Shown in pieces: positions 1 through 10,573 of a stretch of 64,000 bases of DNA. The translations under genes and the position numbers were made by a program. The notes beneath the pieces were generated by a model, which saw nothing but the letters and a program-made list of their open reading frames with translations, was not told the DNA's origin and ran no database searches. Source of the DNA: Rhynchopus euleeides (Eukaryota > Euglenozoa > Diplonemea > Diplonemida > Diplonemidae); contig OY723265.1 in NCBI GenBank assembly GCA_963210315.1, forward strand, positions 1,302,001 to 1,366,000, read 5' to 3'. Within the stretch, counting starts at the first letter, position 1. Every line of letters begins with the position of its first letter.

Positions 1-2009
1 TCTTGGCAGAAGGGCCAGCAGCCTCTGAACCAGGGCGGGTCATGCACGGGGCTCAACCACTTCTGGTACGATAGGACACGGAAGAATGCAATGCTGTTGG
101 CGCCTCGCAGGGCAACCTGAGTCAGTGCGGCATCACAGCTCCACAGGGGACCATCCTCTCTATGCCCGCATTGATGTCATGGCCTCGCTGTTGTCCCTGC
201 CGTGCCTGCCGTGGTGGTCGGCAGTGCCGCCATCGTCGGCAGGTGGGGCTGTCACCACGGGCAGCCACCGACGGTCAGATGGGTGCCTCTCTCCAGCTGT
301 GAGTGCATTTCGCAAGAGCTGGTCGTGCGTCTTAGCTCCCCCACAGACGTCGCAGAGCGGCGCACATTTGACAGATCGTTGCAGAGTTCGTTGGAACAAC
401 GAATGCGAGACACTACCATGGTGTTCCCAATCCCAAATCGCACAGTTTGTGCGTCGCTCGAGTGTACTTGTGCGGAGTTCGTGCATATTGTGGCGAAGTG
501 TCTTCTGCAACACCACGCCACCCGAATGCGACTGGCCCCTTGACAGCGTCGTTTCTTGAATGCCAGAGGCATCGAGCTCGACAAGTCCGATATGGAGGGT
601 AGTGCTCGTTCCCTCGACGCGTGGAATGGGGCCTCGTTCAAACGACGAAGTTTGTGCATGGTGCGGGGCGGCACAATGTGAAACTGCCCGGATGCCGGAT
701 GATTTGGAGGAACATGGTGATTTGATGTGCATTATCGAGAAGTTTCGGGTTTTAAGTTTCCAGAAAAGTGTAGCAACTGTACTTCCTTCTCAATTCCGTC
801 AACATGGGATTGGCAGAAAGCAACCAGGGTTGTTGGAAGCACCCCCTGTGCACTCCTCCGGGACTCAGCCAGACTACCGTATCCCGGTCATGACTTCTCA
901 TGTTAGAAGTCATGACTTCCACTGCGCAGGACCACCCACACGTTCTCTTGATGGAGGTCAGATCTGGCGAATTGTCTGGCGGCCTTCTGGATTTGCGGTT
1001 TGGTAGGAATGCGCTGGCGGATGACACCTTGACTTGGGCACTACAGGAAACTGATCTGACTGGCCTCATATCAGGTTATCTCAGAATCCGTCTCGTAGAG
1101 TGTGTGGGATACCCGGCACCTCAACGCTCTTCCGTATGACCTTCGTAGCCTGGGCAGTCAGACCGCGTGCAATTATCCGCGATCAGTATTGCGGTCGCCA
1201 TCTTACCGCCTGACCCGAGCACCAACGAAACTTCCGACGCGTTCAACTTCAGGAACGTTGTGGCACGATGTTTCCTGACCAATGATGCCGCAGCAGTAAC
1301 AGTGCCTTTCGACAGGTTTCTGGCATGCCTTGCCCCACTAAATGTGTGAAATGGCTGAGAAGCTGTGCCACCCATAGTTGGTGTCCACAGCAGAGACGCT
1401 CCTGGAAGTGTCAGAAAGACAGCGGGCAGCGTGTTCGGCAACAAAAGACAAGGCCCACAGCGGGTGCCATCCGTGCCTGATGCTTGAGACATGCGACCCC
1501 ACTCACGCCACCTCGTCAGTCTGGGAAGACGATGGGGCAGCTCGCTCCAGCAAATCAGTTTTTGGCAGCGAATGTTTATTGGCACGTCACGATCCAGCGG
1601 GGACACAGATAGATTGCACACCAGCAGAAGGCATGCCAGCCAGGCCCGCAAACCCGATCTGGTCCCAGCCTGCCACGGTGCTCAGGATTTCTGGGATATC
1701 ACTGAGGGAAATGAAAACGGGATATCCCGCGTTGGCATCCCATTTTGACATCCGTCGTGGGAGGGAGGAAATCCGGCCAGGACCCCCCAGGTAAGGGTCG
1801 GTGGTATCCCTCCCGGCTCGTAACCTGCCCGTACCCCGGGGATGAGGCCATCTTCCGGGGGGGGGGGGGAGATCGCCCGCCAAAAAGTGCACTGAGAATG
1901 AGACGCTTTTTGAGAAACGGGATATCCCGCGTTAGCGTCGGCCATTTTGATATACCCGGAAACTCTGGCCACCATCGGAGTCAGGCGGCCTGACCTTCCT
2001 CTGAGCACG
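1..2009. other. Gene-poor leading region
   Basis: I see no ORF here with convincing domains or coding character; the open frames overlap on both strands without resembling proteins. The notable content is a pair of copies around 1690-1750 and 1915-1965, each built on the palindrome ACGGGATATCCCG followed by CGCGTT and then a CATTTTGA motif. Between them is a run of G (about 1858-1869). The copies look like remains of a repeat, not a gene. Confidence 0.5.
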
Positions 2010-2176
2010 GTGTACTCCAGCCACCCGAGCGGGAGTGTGAGAGTGGTCTCAGACCCCGCTAATGGGCGTCCTCGCTGGAGTCATTAGCGTATTCGAGCTG
2101 GAAAATAAACTCCCGCGAGCGGGGGAATCGACACCCCCTGTTGGGACTCGAAAAGGGCTACCCCCGCCAGTCCACC
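2010..2176. repeat. MITE-like repeat, copy 1
   Basis: This short non-coding repeat begins GTGTACTCCAGCCACCC and ends CCGCCAGTCCACCC. It matches the copy at 7345-7528, which has cleaner ends (GTGGACTCCAGC and GCTGGAGTCCAC, a 12-base terminal inverted repeat). Both carry internal blocks of the form GCGGGAGT...CTCCCGC and CTCGAAAAGGG. The length of 170-185 bases, inverted ends and absence of coding capacity fit a MITE-like non-autonomous DNA transposon. No transposase is visible. Confidence 0.6.
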
Positions 2177-3707
2177 CATTTGTTTGCCCTTTCTTACCTT
2201 GGTGAGCAACTGTTGTCCCCTTGGAAATGGCTCTGGGACCCCAGTGGGAGGGGATGTAGAACCGCAGTGCCTGCTGTCGGGGATATGCTGTGATGGGGCG
2301 GGAAGTAGACGCTGTCGGGGATATGCCGTCGCACTCAGCAGTGGTTATCACTGCTGCCCTGTTTGTCGCCACGAGAGACGCAGCCCGGCAGCAGGACGTC
2401 CTTGCCTGAGTGCCACAGTGTGTACACGTGCTTCTTCCTTCAGTTCCACCGTGAGTGACTACCAGGCGTCGAACATTCGATCAACACCTTCAACCAGTCC
2501 GTCCCCGCAGAGGGGTATCTCACTTTATGCAGTATCGTCGGAAGCAATTCTCTTCACGTGTCTGTCGGCACTCTTGTCCTTGGCGGGGCCCAGATTGTGG
2601 GAGGAACAGGCCCCCAGGGCAGCTTCCGTGCGATCTTGTCGGAGAAGCACCCGTTGCTCTTACCACCCGATATTCACGGAGTACAGCTCGAACAGGCACG
2701 CAGCCTGGTGCACGGCACCCCTGCCGCAGGATAGAGGTGCACTCCGCGCCTGTCCTGTTCCCAGAGTTGCCGCAAGACAGTACGTCCCTTCTGGAAACAG
2801 GGGGCGTTTCCTCACTGGGTTTATCTCGGTCGCACGTGCGCTTTGTTTCCTTCAGACAGCGGCTCGCGAAGGAGACCAGTGAAGTGTTCCATCTTCTGCT
2901 GAGAGCATCCCTTCGGTCTGCCACGTTTGCAGCATGCCCCTCAACGTCGCCGTGGGAACCCTGTGCCGCACTCTTCCCGTTACATCCGAGGACCATGCCG
3001 AAAGCGCCGAGTACCCTTCAATGGGTCAAACTCTGCGCTTCTACAGAGGCCCGCAACTTCACCCGATCGTACCCCTTGGGCCAGGTTGTGTTGAAGGAGT
3101 GGTTAGCCACCTTCAGGCAACCATGGGTCACGGCCACGCGCGCACGGGATGAATGCCTTGCGGAATGATACTACCTTCAGCATGGACTCACACGACAGGA
3201 CTTCCCCCGCCAACTAACCCGGAAGTTACCCTCGAGAGGAAAGGTCATGGAAAAGCAAAGCTCCCGAAGCTGGAGGATGTCAATCGCGGTGTCCCTCCTG
3301 GTGGCTGAAGAACCACAACCCAGGTTTCCCAAGAGCCCCAAAAGAGTACATAAAACCCGCACCCCCAAGGGGTTTTTGACTACGAACGTAGTACGAAATA
3401 TGGGGGCTTCTGTACACCAGAATCGGTAAACCAATGGCAGGTTTGCCCCTGACTGATCACCGAGAAACTCGGTGTCTGCCGACGCCCGACACCGTTTGTT
3501 TATAGCGAACAAACCTGCACTGCCATTCTTCCTGATGAAAGGTTGATGTGTCTCGAGGCAGAGATGTTGTGGTTGTCACCCAACAGCTGCCAACTATCTG
3601 TGTTATCTGCAGGGGGTTCACCTCAGGAGAAGTGTCATAAAGTCATGTCCCGCGGAGGTTGCCACTCGGACTATCCCACTGTGGCCTGGCCGTTATGTAT
3701 CGAGAAC
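2177..3707. other. Intergenic, no recognisable gene
   Basis: Open frames exist on both strands, but none shows a domain, a start context or a splice pattern like the real genes further right. I see no repeat here that recurs elsewhere in the window. Confidence 0.4.
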
Positions 3708-4417
3708 TGACCTAAAACAAGCCGCCTTTTTGGCGTCGCCCAGTACTCGCACCACCCTCGCCCACTCTCGCCACCCGCGCCCACCCTCGCCCACGCTCGC
3801 CCTCGCCCAGCCTCGCTCAAGTTGGCTGGTTTTCTGGTGGGGTTTGTACTGTACTTGGGCATTACGCCCTCTTATGTCCCACCACTTTCTCCTGACCAGC
3901 CACAGCCAATACGACCAATCAAAGTATACCCATCGAGCTCGCCAAACCCCGGCAGCACACTGGGTCTGGAGGCAGACGTGGAAACGTGGAAAAGCGTGAA
4001 ATCCTGCAGGGTAGCGGTTTACTGCAGGATTTGGACCCCACATGGTGACCCCCAGCCAGTGGTGGAGACAGGCACCCCATGGCCACAATGGCCCCACCAC
4101 GATCCGCACAGTTCCCAAACGTTCAAAATATCGGGGTGGGTGGGTCGGCGAGTTGCCTCCGAGTCACTTTCTACCTGCAAAGGTGTGCCTGAACCAGACC
4201 CGTACTTTATATAGGGTGAAATTTGGCACCTACCCACCAGAATGACCCCACTACGATCCGCACGGATTCCCAAAAGTGCAATGGAAGGGGAAAATGACGA
4301 GCGAGCGGCGAACCTACCGCGGGAACCCAGGTTGGTACAAGCCCACCACCCGCCCGCCCTCGTGCTCCCTCGCCCACTCTCGCCCAGCCTCGCCCAGAGG
4401 CGGCTTGTTTTAGGTCA
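3708..4417. mobile_element. 710-bp terminal-inverted-repeat element
   Basis: A perfect 19-base inverted repeat, TGACCTAAAACAAGCCGCC, bounds this stretch at 3708-3726 and, inverted, at 4399-4417. Inside each end lies a run of degenerate CTCGCCCA repeats (about 3755-3815 and 4368-4395). The centre carries two copies of a unit containing CCACNACGATCCGCACNG at about 4095 and 4246. The same unit recurs in the opposite orientation at 6055-6445. There is no coding capacity, so this is probably a non-autonomous DNA transposon. Confidence 0.7.
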
Positions 4418-6054
4418 AAAACAGAACAAGCCACCCTGAAGTGACTCACCGTGTAGACTACTGGGGTGAAACGCTCAAATCCCTCAATGTCCACAGCGAG
4501 TGCGCACAGCGGGGGAGGACGAATCATAAATATATCGCTTCTGGCAATTTTGTGTATGTCCCAATCATACCGCTTGAGAAACTGTGCCCTGCAGATTGCA
4601 GTCGGTGCTTACCCCACCATTCTTCGCCTTGCTTACTTGCCGGTCATAGCGAGCCACAGCGGACTCTGGTTGGATGCAGGCACTCACGGCCCCGACTCTG
4701 CCGGCCCGTTTGACTGAACACACGCTCTTGTATCGCGTGGGACACGGCAGTACACAGCCGCTTGCAATGGGGGCAACGCCAGTTTGGGGAAGAGGTGGTA
4801 TGCAATATACCGGAACTTCTAGTGAAGCCTCTCGTGTGTGTATTAAGGGGTGTGCGAGGGGACTGCAGCAAGAACACCCTCGCGGGATGTCTTGCACTAC
4901 CTTCGTCTGTTTCTTCAGGGCAGCCTTCACAACCCGGAAGTTTGTCCTCGCCGTGGTGCAGCCCTCAAGCGCATTCTTCAGAGTGTGGCGCGCGGGAAGG
5001 ACGTTCCCGAGGCGTGTGGCATTCTGTTCCAGGTGTAGTATACACTCATGAGTTGCGTTCTTTGTTTGTACGAACGGGGTGCCTGCTTGTGCATATGTGC
5101 AGGATATCCGAACGCTGCCACGAGTTTTTTTAATGCGAGAAGCTAGCTGTTCTTGCAAAATAGTGGACACAACCCGCTACAGTACCCCTTACTGTCCTTT
5201 GTAGGACGGGGGCAGTCTTAGGGGACTTAAAACACAGGAGTGGCACGGTGGAGACCAATATGACCCCTTCCGCTTATGTCGTAAGGGGGAGATTCCGTTC
5301 CGGATGGACTTAGGGCCTAAACACGGGGGGGTCCCAGGTCCGGGCGACGAAGCGTAGCGAAGTCGTGAAGTAACGAGAGGTCCGAGCGTGATAGGTGTGG
5401 TGAGTAACAGCAACACATCAGCAACACAAATCGAGGCAAGAGGAGGTGGGGCGGGGTGTCATCCTGCAGAAGTCTCCAGTTGGCCAGCAAGGCGAAATGT
5501 ACGGGGGAGAGAGCGCTCGCGCGAGCCGGGGAAGCGAGTAGCCTGATGAAGGGCGCTGAGTGGCGGCTGGTGCACTTCGCCTTCCATCCTTACCCGAAGG
5601 CAAGAGGTCAGGCAGGCATGTGCCCCATACTAGTAATCTCAAGCACTACCCGAGACCTCCCTAGACGCAGCAGAGCTGCTTAAACAAGTTGAGTCCGAAA
5701 CTGCTCTCCCACAGTTGCTGGACCGTTCTCCCCCCTCGAGTGTCATAGGCGTAGTTGGCGGGGATGGGGGGCCTGTAAATATGGGTCCGGGAGTCGGGAG
5801 TCGGCTATTAACAGGCACACAGTGCGCCTGGGGTGGGGAGGCGGCGGGCGCAAACCCGCTCTGTTGCCGGTGCCCATGTGCTTCCGCCGACCCTGCACCC
5901 GAGGTGCACGGGTTTGGGCTGAGTATGGTGACGTACGAGGAGCCCCACCCTGATAACAGGCGATCTCCATTCAGCTTCAGGGACCTGACGTCACCTAGAC
6001 TCAAAAACAAGTTTCCCTGTGCAATTTTCGACTCCTGGAAGTGATGATTTTTGA
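4418..6054. other. Intergenic with a partial dispersed repeat
   Basis: No supported gene. At about 5344-5385 lies a fragment containing GACGAAGCGTAGCGAAGTCG, the leading part of the dispersed repeat called R1 here (fuller copies at 14886, 27014 and 48491). A second R1-like scrap, with CTGCTCTCCCACAGTTGCTGG, is at about 5700-5722. The long open frames on the minus strand have no recognisable protein character. Confidence 0.45.
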
Positions 6055-6445
6055 CGCTTTTCATGCGGATCGTAGTGGGGTCATTTGTGGGCGTAGGTGT
6101 CAATTATTACCCATGAAATGTGGATGGTTCAGGGACCGGTCGTGGATAAGGTGACTGGGGGCAGATATCTAGTCCCACGCCGCCTACCCACCCAGTGGGA
6201 CCCCCCCTCGGGTTTTCAAATCGCCGTTCTTTTGAGCGTTTGGAACTTGAGCGGATCGTAGTGGCCATGGTGGACGAGCCAAGTTTCATCCAGGAAACGT
6301 GGGTCTGATTCAGGCTGGCCTCAGGAGGATGTGACTGGAGGCAGCCACACCAGCCCACCCCGCCCAGTGGGACCCCCTCCTCGGGTTTTCCACAACCCCG
6401 TTCTTTTGAACGTTTGGGATCTGCGTGGATCGTGGTGGGGTCATT
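6055..6445. repeat. Tandem repeat, unit about 175-187 bp
   Basis: Three anchors of the form GNGGATCGTRGTGG occur at about 6065, 6252 and 6425. Each of the last two is preceded by CGTTCTTTTGARCGTTTGG, and the units share a GACTGGRGGCAG block. Related units in the opposite orientation lie inside the element at 3708-4417, so the unit probably spread with that family. Confidence 0.6.
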
Positions 6446-7184
6446 TTTTCCCATGGGATACCGATTAACACCCCTTATTGGTGGTCACCATTCAGGCAGA
6501 AGGCGTATTCTATGGGAAGTAAGGCAACCCCGATACGATAATACAATACCTAGGTACCCCGAGAGAATGTCACCCCCCCCCCCCCCTCGGCCTCCACTTG
6601 GGGAGGGGCGTGTACGTCTCTGTCAAGAGAGGTGGAACGGTGGGGTCCCCCGTCACCCTCCAGCGCGTCGGGGTGGTCGGGGGACGCGTACACGGGCATA
6701 GGGGATGAAGAAGCCGTCGCCGCAGGGATCCTCAGCACTCACAAAACCCGAATTGGCTCGGGTGGCAGATTATCGCAAAACGATTCGTATTATCGCACGA
6801 TTATCGCATATTATTACTTATCGCTTATTGACCACTATCCCACCTTACTTGTCGAGTACGGACAGGCGAGTGCACATATAGGCCCATGCTGGCCTGTATC
6901 GGCCGGTCGGGGACGTTCAATGTGCGGCTTCTCGACCGGTCGGGGTTCCTTTGCTGTCGGTGGGCCACCAGGGGAGGAGCCCGGTGTATGACACTTGAGT
7001 CATCCAGGTGTGCAGGGGGACCCTGCGGGTGGGGCCCTCAGAACCCTCCGACTCTGCTCTCGCCTTGCCTCAACACCCAATCCGCCTATCTCCGACCGGA
7101 CCCGTGTGACTGCTATCGTGTGACACATTCTGACGCAGGCCTAGGGGGGACACTGGGGGAAACATAGGTCAATTTGTGAGATGC
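6446..7184. other. Intergenic with poly-C tract
   Basis: I see no gene. There is a C run at about 6572-6587. An ATTATCGCA-like short-period stretch lies at about 6768-6830, reminiscent of but not identical to the TCCGATAAT arrays near 17-19 kb. Confidence 0.35.
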
Positions 7185-8154
7185 CAGAAAGTGCCCAATA
7201 TGCTCCGGAAACTCAATTCCGCCCACTCCCAGGGGGTGGTATGCCCCCGACGATGCTGCTTTTTGTCAACGATGGGATAGAACTTGTACCTGACTGCACA
7301 CCACAGGACACATCAGGCAGTTCAAACACATCTCAACCTGCACAGTGGACTCCAGCCACCCTAGCGGGAGTCTGAGAACTCCCGCTCACGGGCGAATTAG
7401 CGGGTATCTTTACCCTAAAATCGGGGGAACATACTCCCACGAGCACCAAAAACTCACGCTAGGGGGAGTCTCGACTCCCGCTAGTTGAAACTCTCGAAAA
7501 GGGTTACCCTACCCCCGCTGGAGTCCACCGTGCACAGAAGACCTGTTGTCGTTGATTGTTCTGAAACAGAACAGCTTCTTGGTGCCCTACCTGTGAGCAT
7601 GTGGCACAGGGACGCCATACGAGAGCCTCTCAGATGCCTCCTCCGATGGCGAGGCAGCTGACTGAAACAGGCACCTGGTACAGTAGGCATGGGAACAAGA
7701 AGTGGGCCAGAAATAGCACTCAGCAGAAGCGCAAGATTTGCCCGTCTCCGCTTCCAGCACCAACTTCCGCTCGACGGTATTGTTGGGAAGTACTCCGGCA
7801 TGTCTGCATTGAGGCTGATCAGGAGCCACAAATGACTGGATTGAGGAGTCGACGGAATCTACAGTTGAGATATAGGCCAGTCTCTCAAAGGAAGAGGAAC
7901 CCAGACCTGATTGCTCTCGCCGACGAGCAGGGCATTGTGCAGGACGCAGTTCATGTACCAGAACTGCGGAAGGACCTCCTGAGGTATTGCGCGCCGCTGG
8001 CAGTCACTAAGGGTGGTACAAAGGGCAACAGCGGACCACAAGTAGACTGCACAAAATAGCCTCAGGTACAAACTCTGCCCCAAAAAAGTCGTGGGCATAC
8101 CACCCCCTGCGATCGGGCGGAATTGAGTTTCTGGAGCATATTGGGCACTTTCTG
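7185..8154. mobile_element. TIR element carrying a nested MITE
   Basis: Left arm 7185-7252 and right arm 8088-8154 are near-perfect inverted copies of about 67 bases starting CAGAAAGTGCCCAATATGCT. The arms share the block AACTCAATTCCGCCC and GGGGGTGGTATGCCC. The 7345-7528 MITE lies inside and is therefore the younger insertion. ORFs within are short and have no transposase motif, so the element looks non-autonomous. Confidence 0.7.
7345..7528. repeat. MITE-like repeat, copy 2 (nested)
   Basis: This copy has 12-base inverted ends, GTGGACTCCAGC and GCTGGAGTCCAC, and is the better-preserved relative of the copy at 2010-2176. TGCACA occurs just outside both ends (at 7339-7344 directly and within CGTGCACAG at 7529-7537). 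It may be part of a target duplication, but the spacing is not exact. Confidence 0.65.
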
Positions 8155-8267
8155 CCAGTAGAATTCCCTTTTTAGGGCCAAAAAAAGTCGTTGCTCAGAC
8201 TTTTGGCCTATGTACACGTTTTTGAACTTGCATTGCCCCCCCCCCCTCTCTCCCCCCCATTCTGCAC

Positions 8268-9883
8268 AGGCCTGTCGCTAAGCGTCGACCGTCGACCCAG
8301 TGATTTTGGGTTTCCCCCCCCCATAAAAAAGCGTCGACCCAGTGGAACTGGGTTGCCATTCAAGCCTGGACCAAGCGTCGACCCATTTATTACGCTGGGT
8401 CGACGCTTACCTAGCGTTGACCCGATTACACTGGGTCGACGCTCACCAAGCGTCGACCAAGCGTCAACCCACTTTCACTGGGTCGACGTCGAAGAGAGTA
8501 TGGTTTTGCAGGAACAGATGCTCACTACCGTGCCTCCGGCGGCTGGGGGGCTCCGCCCCCCAGACCCCCCCTGTGGCGTATGCCTCGTACTCAAGTCATT
8601 CGATTACCACCAGGCCAGGGAATCCAACCACTCCAGTAGCCTCAGGGGACGCAGCCAACTCACACAGAATCTGTACGCCCACAATGAACAGATGTTCACT
8701 ACCGTGGCCTCCGGCGGCTGGGGGGCTCTGCCCCCCAGACCCCCCATCTCGCGTGCCCGTCTAGTAACCAAGTCCTTGCGCTTCAACGGCCGTGGCATAT
8801 CAGGGGGGTAGCGTCGAAATCATGGTCCCGAAAGCCATTTTTTGGGTTTCCTCCGGCACCCGAGGATGGCGCGAGCGGGAGAGGAACCACGGAAGGAACC
8901 CAGCGCCTCACACCGCGCCCACCTAGCGGTCCACCGACGGGAAAATTAGGCAACAACACGAGCGCGCGCGAAGCGCGCGCGAGAAAAATTGCCCCCTAGT
9001 GTTTTCCCCCCTGATTCCCCCCCCCCCCCAAAACAGGAGCGTCAACCAGGCATGTCGCTAAGCGTCGACCGTCGACCCAGTGATTTGAGGTTTCCCCCCC
9101 CATAAAAAAGCGTCGACCCAGTGGACTGGGTTGACGCTTGGTCGAGGCTTGGAGCGTCGACCCAGTGGAACTGGGTTGCCATTCAAGCCTGGACCAAGCG
9201 TCAACCCATTTATTGCACTGGGTCGACGCTAACCTAGCGTTGACCCGGTTACACTGGGTCGACGCTCACCAAGCGTCGACCAAGCGTCAACCCACTTTCA
9301 CTGGGTCGACGTCGAAGAGAGTATGGTTTTGCAGGAACAGATGCTCACTACCGTGGCCTCCGGCGGCTGCCGGGAACCGACGCGCCTCTCCCAGTCGCCT
9401 CAGGGGGCGCAGCCAACTCACACAGAATCTGTACGCCCACAATGAACAGATGTTCACTACCGTGGCCTCCGGCGGCTGGGGGGCTCTGCCCCCCAGACCC
9501 CCCATCTCGCGTGCCCGTCTAGTAACCAAGTCCTTGCGCTTTGACGGCCGTGGCATATCAGGGGGCAGCGTCGAAATCATGGTCCCGAAAGCCATTTTTT
9601 TGGTTTCCTCCGGCACCCGACGGCGCGAGCGGGAGAGGAACCACGGAAGGAACCCAGCGCCTCACACCGTGCCCACCTAGTGGTCCACCGATGGGAAAAT
9701 TTGGGAACAACACGAGCGCGCGCGAAGCGCGCGCGAGAAAAATTGACCCCTAGTGTTTTCCCCCCTGATCCCCCCCCAAAACAGGAGCGTCAACCCACCA
9801 AATCTGCAAAATCGAAAAGTTAGCGACAGGCCTGAGCGTCAACCCACCAAATCTCCAAAATCGAAAAGTTAGCGACAGGCCTG
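8268..9883. mobile_element. Composite repeat with internal tandem duplication
   Basis: The ends carry CAGGCCTGTCGCTAA (8268-8282) and its inverse (9869-9883). Inside are two tandem copies of a unit of roughly 775 bases (about 8272-9049 and 9050-9826). Each has a cluster of imperfect hairpins built on AGCGTCGACCCA...TGGGTCGACGCT, then GC-rich hairpins of the form GGCTGGGGGGCTCCGCCCCC, then a hairpin of CGCGCGCGAAGCGCGCGCG. The second copy has lost most of its first GC hairpin (about 9362-9400). No coding sequence is supported. Confidence 0.65.
9785..9882. repeat. Two 49-bp direct repeats
   Basis: Two nearly identical 49-base units (9785-9833 and 9834-9882) begin GAGCGTCAACCCACCAAATC and end with TTAGCGACAGGCCT. 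They form the right edge of the preceding composite element, so its terminal sequence is duplicated. Confidence 0.8.
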
Positions 9884-9904
9884 CATTCTGCATTCTGCAT
9901 CCTA

Positions 9905-10280
9905 CTTTTTACCCCCCCCCCCCCTACTCGAGGTGATCATGTGCTCCCTTCTACTTTTATTTCACTACCCCCCCCCCCCCACTCGATCTGCCTTGTACAA
10001 CATATCTGGTGTAGTGACTACAAAAAGGACTAACATTGCGAGAAGGTGCTGGGAGATTTACTTTTCCATTCCCTCTCGACGATCAAACCCCCCCCCCCCC
10101 CCCACTCGACTGGATTTCAGACACAACCTGCATAACGAGTGAAGGGTGATCATTCTTGTGCTCCCTTCAAATTCGATTTCACTACCCCCCACTCGAAAGG
10201 TTCCCCCCCCCCCCCCCTCCCCCACGTGTGGGTTTTTAATACCGTGGAACAACCGATTCTACATTCTCCTCTTTACCCCC
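9905..10280. repeat. Poly-C-linked dispersed repeats upstream of the polymerase gene
   Basis: Several C runs (about 9910, 9967, 10088 and 10205) alternate with related blocks. GTGATCATGTGCTCCCTTCT and ATTTCACTACCCCC occur at 9934-9980 and again at about 10147-10190. ATAACGAGTGAAGGG starts at 10132. The block at about 10220-10275, containing ATACCGTGGAACAA, matches 20805-20860. These look like fragments of one dispersed family. Confidence 0.5.
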
Positions 10281-10497
10281 ACCCCCCCATCCCACCCGGC
10301 TCGTGTAGAGGACACACCCCACCATAGCAGCCACATCACACTACCCACACATAGGTGGCGGTGCCCACAGCACCAAAGGGTATACCGACTACACAGCCCC
10401 GACTCGGGGAGGGGTGGGAAAGGGGAGAGGCCCACGGGGCAAGGGGTTGGGAGGGAGACGAGAGGGAGGGGGGGGGGGGGGTCGATCTCGACCGCCC

Positions 10498-10567
10498 CGC
10501 CCCGCCCCCTTCTCCTCCTCCCTAGCCCTTCTCTCTCTGTCTCTGTCTCTCTCACCCCCATCCTGAG
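10498..10567 (+). promoter_or_regulatory. Polypyrimidine-AG leader of the polymerase gene
   Basis: A long C/T tract ends in an AG at 10566-10567, six bases before the ATG at 10574. The layout is that of a 3' splice acceptor, for either a spliced leader or an intron in the 5' UTR. No branch point can be proven by eye. Confidence 0.4.
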
Positions 10568-10573
10568 GGAGAG

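Noticed and set aside
6055-6445. CRISPR-like array
   Set aside because: Units are about 175-187 bases without short repeat-spacer structure, and the genome is eukaryotic.
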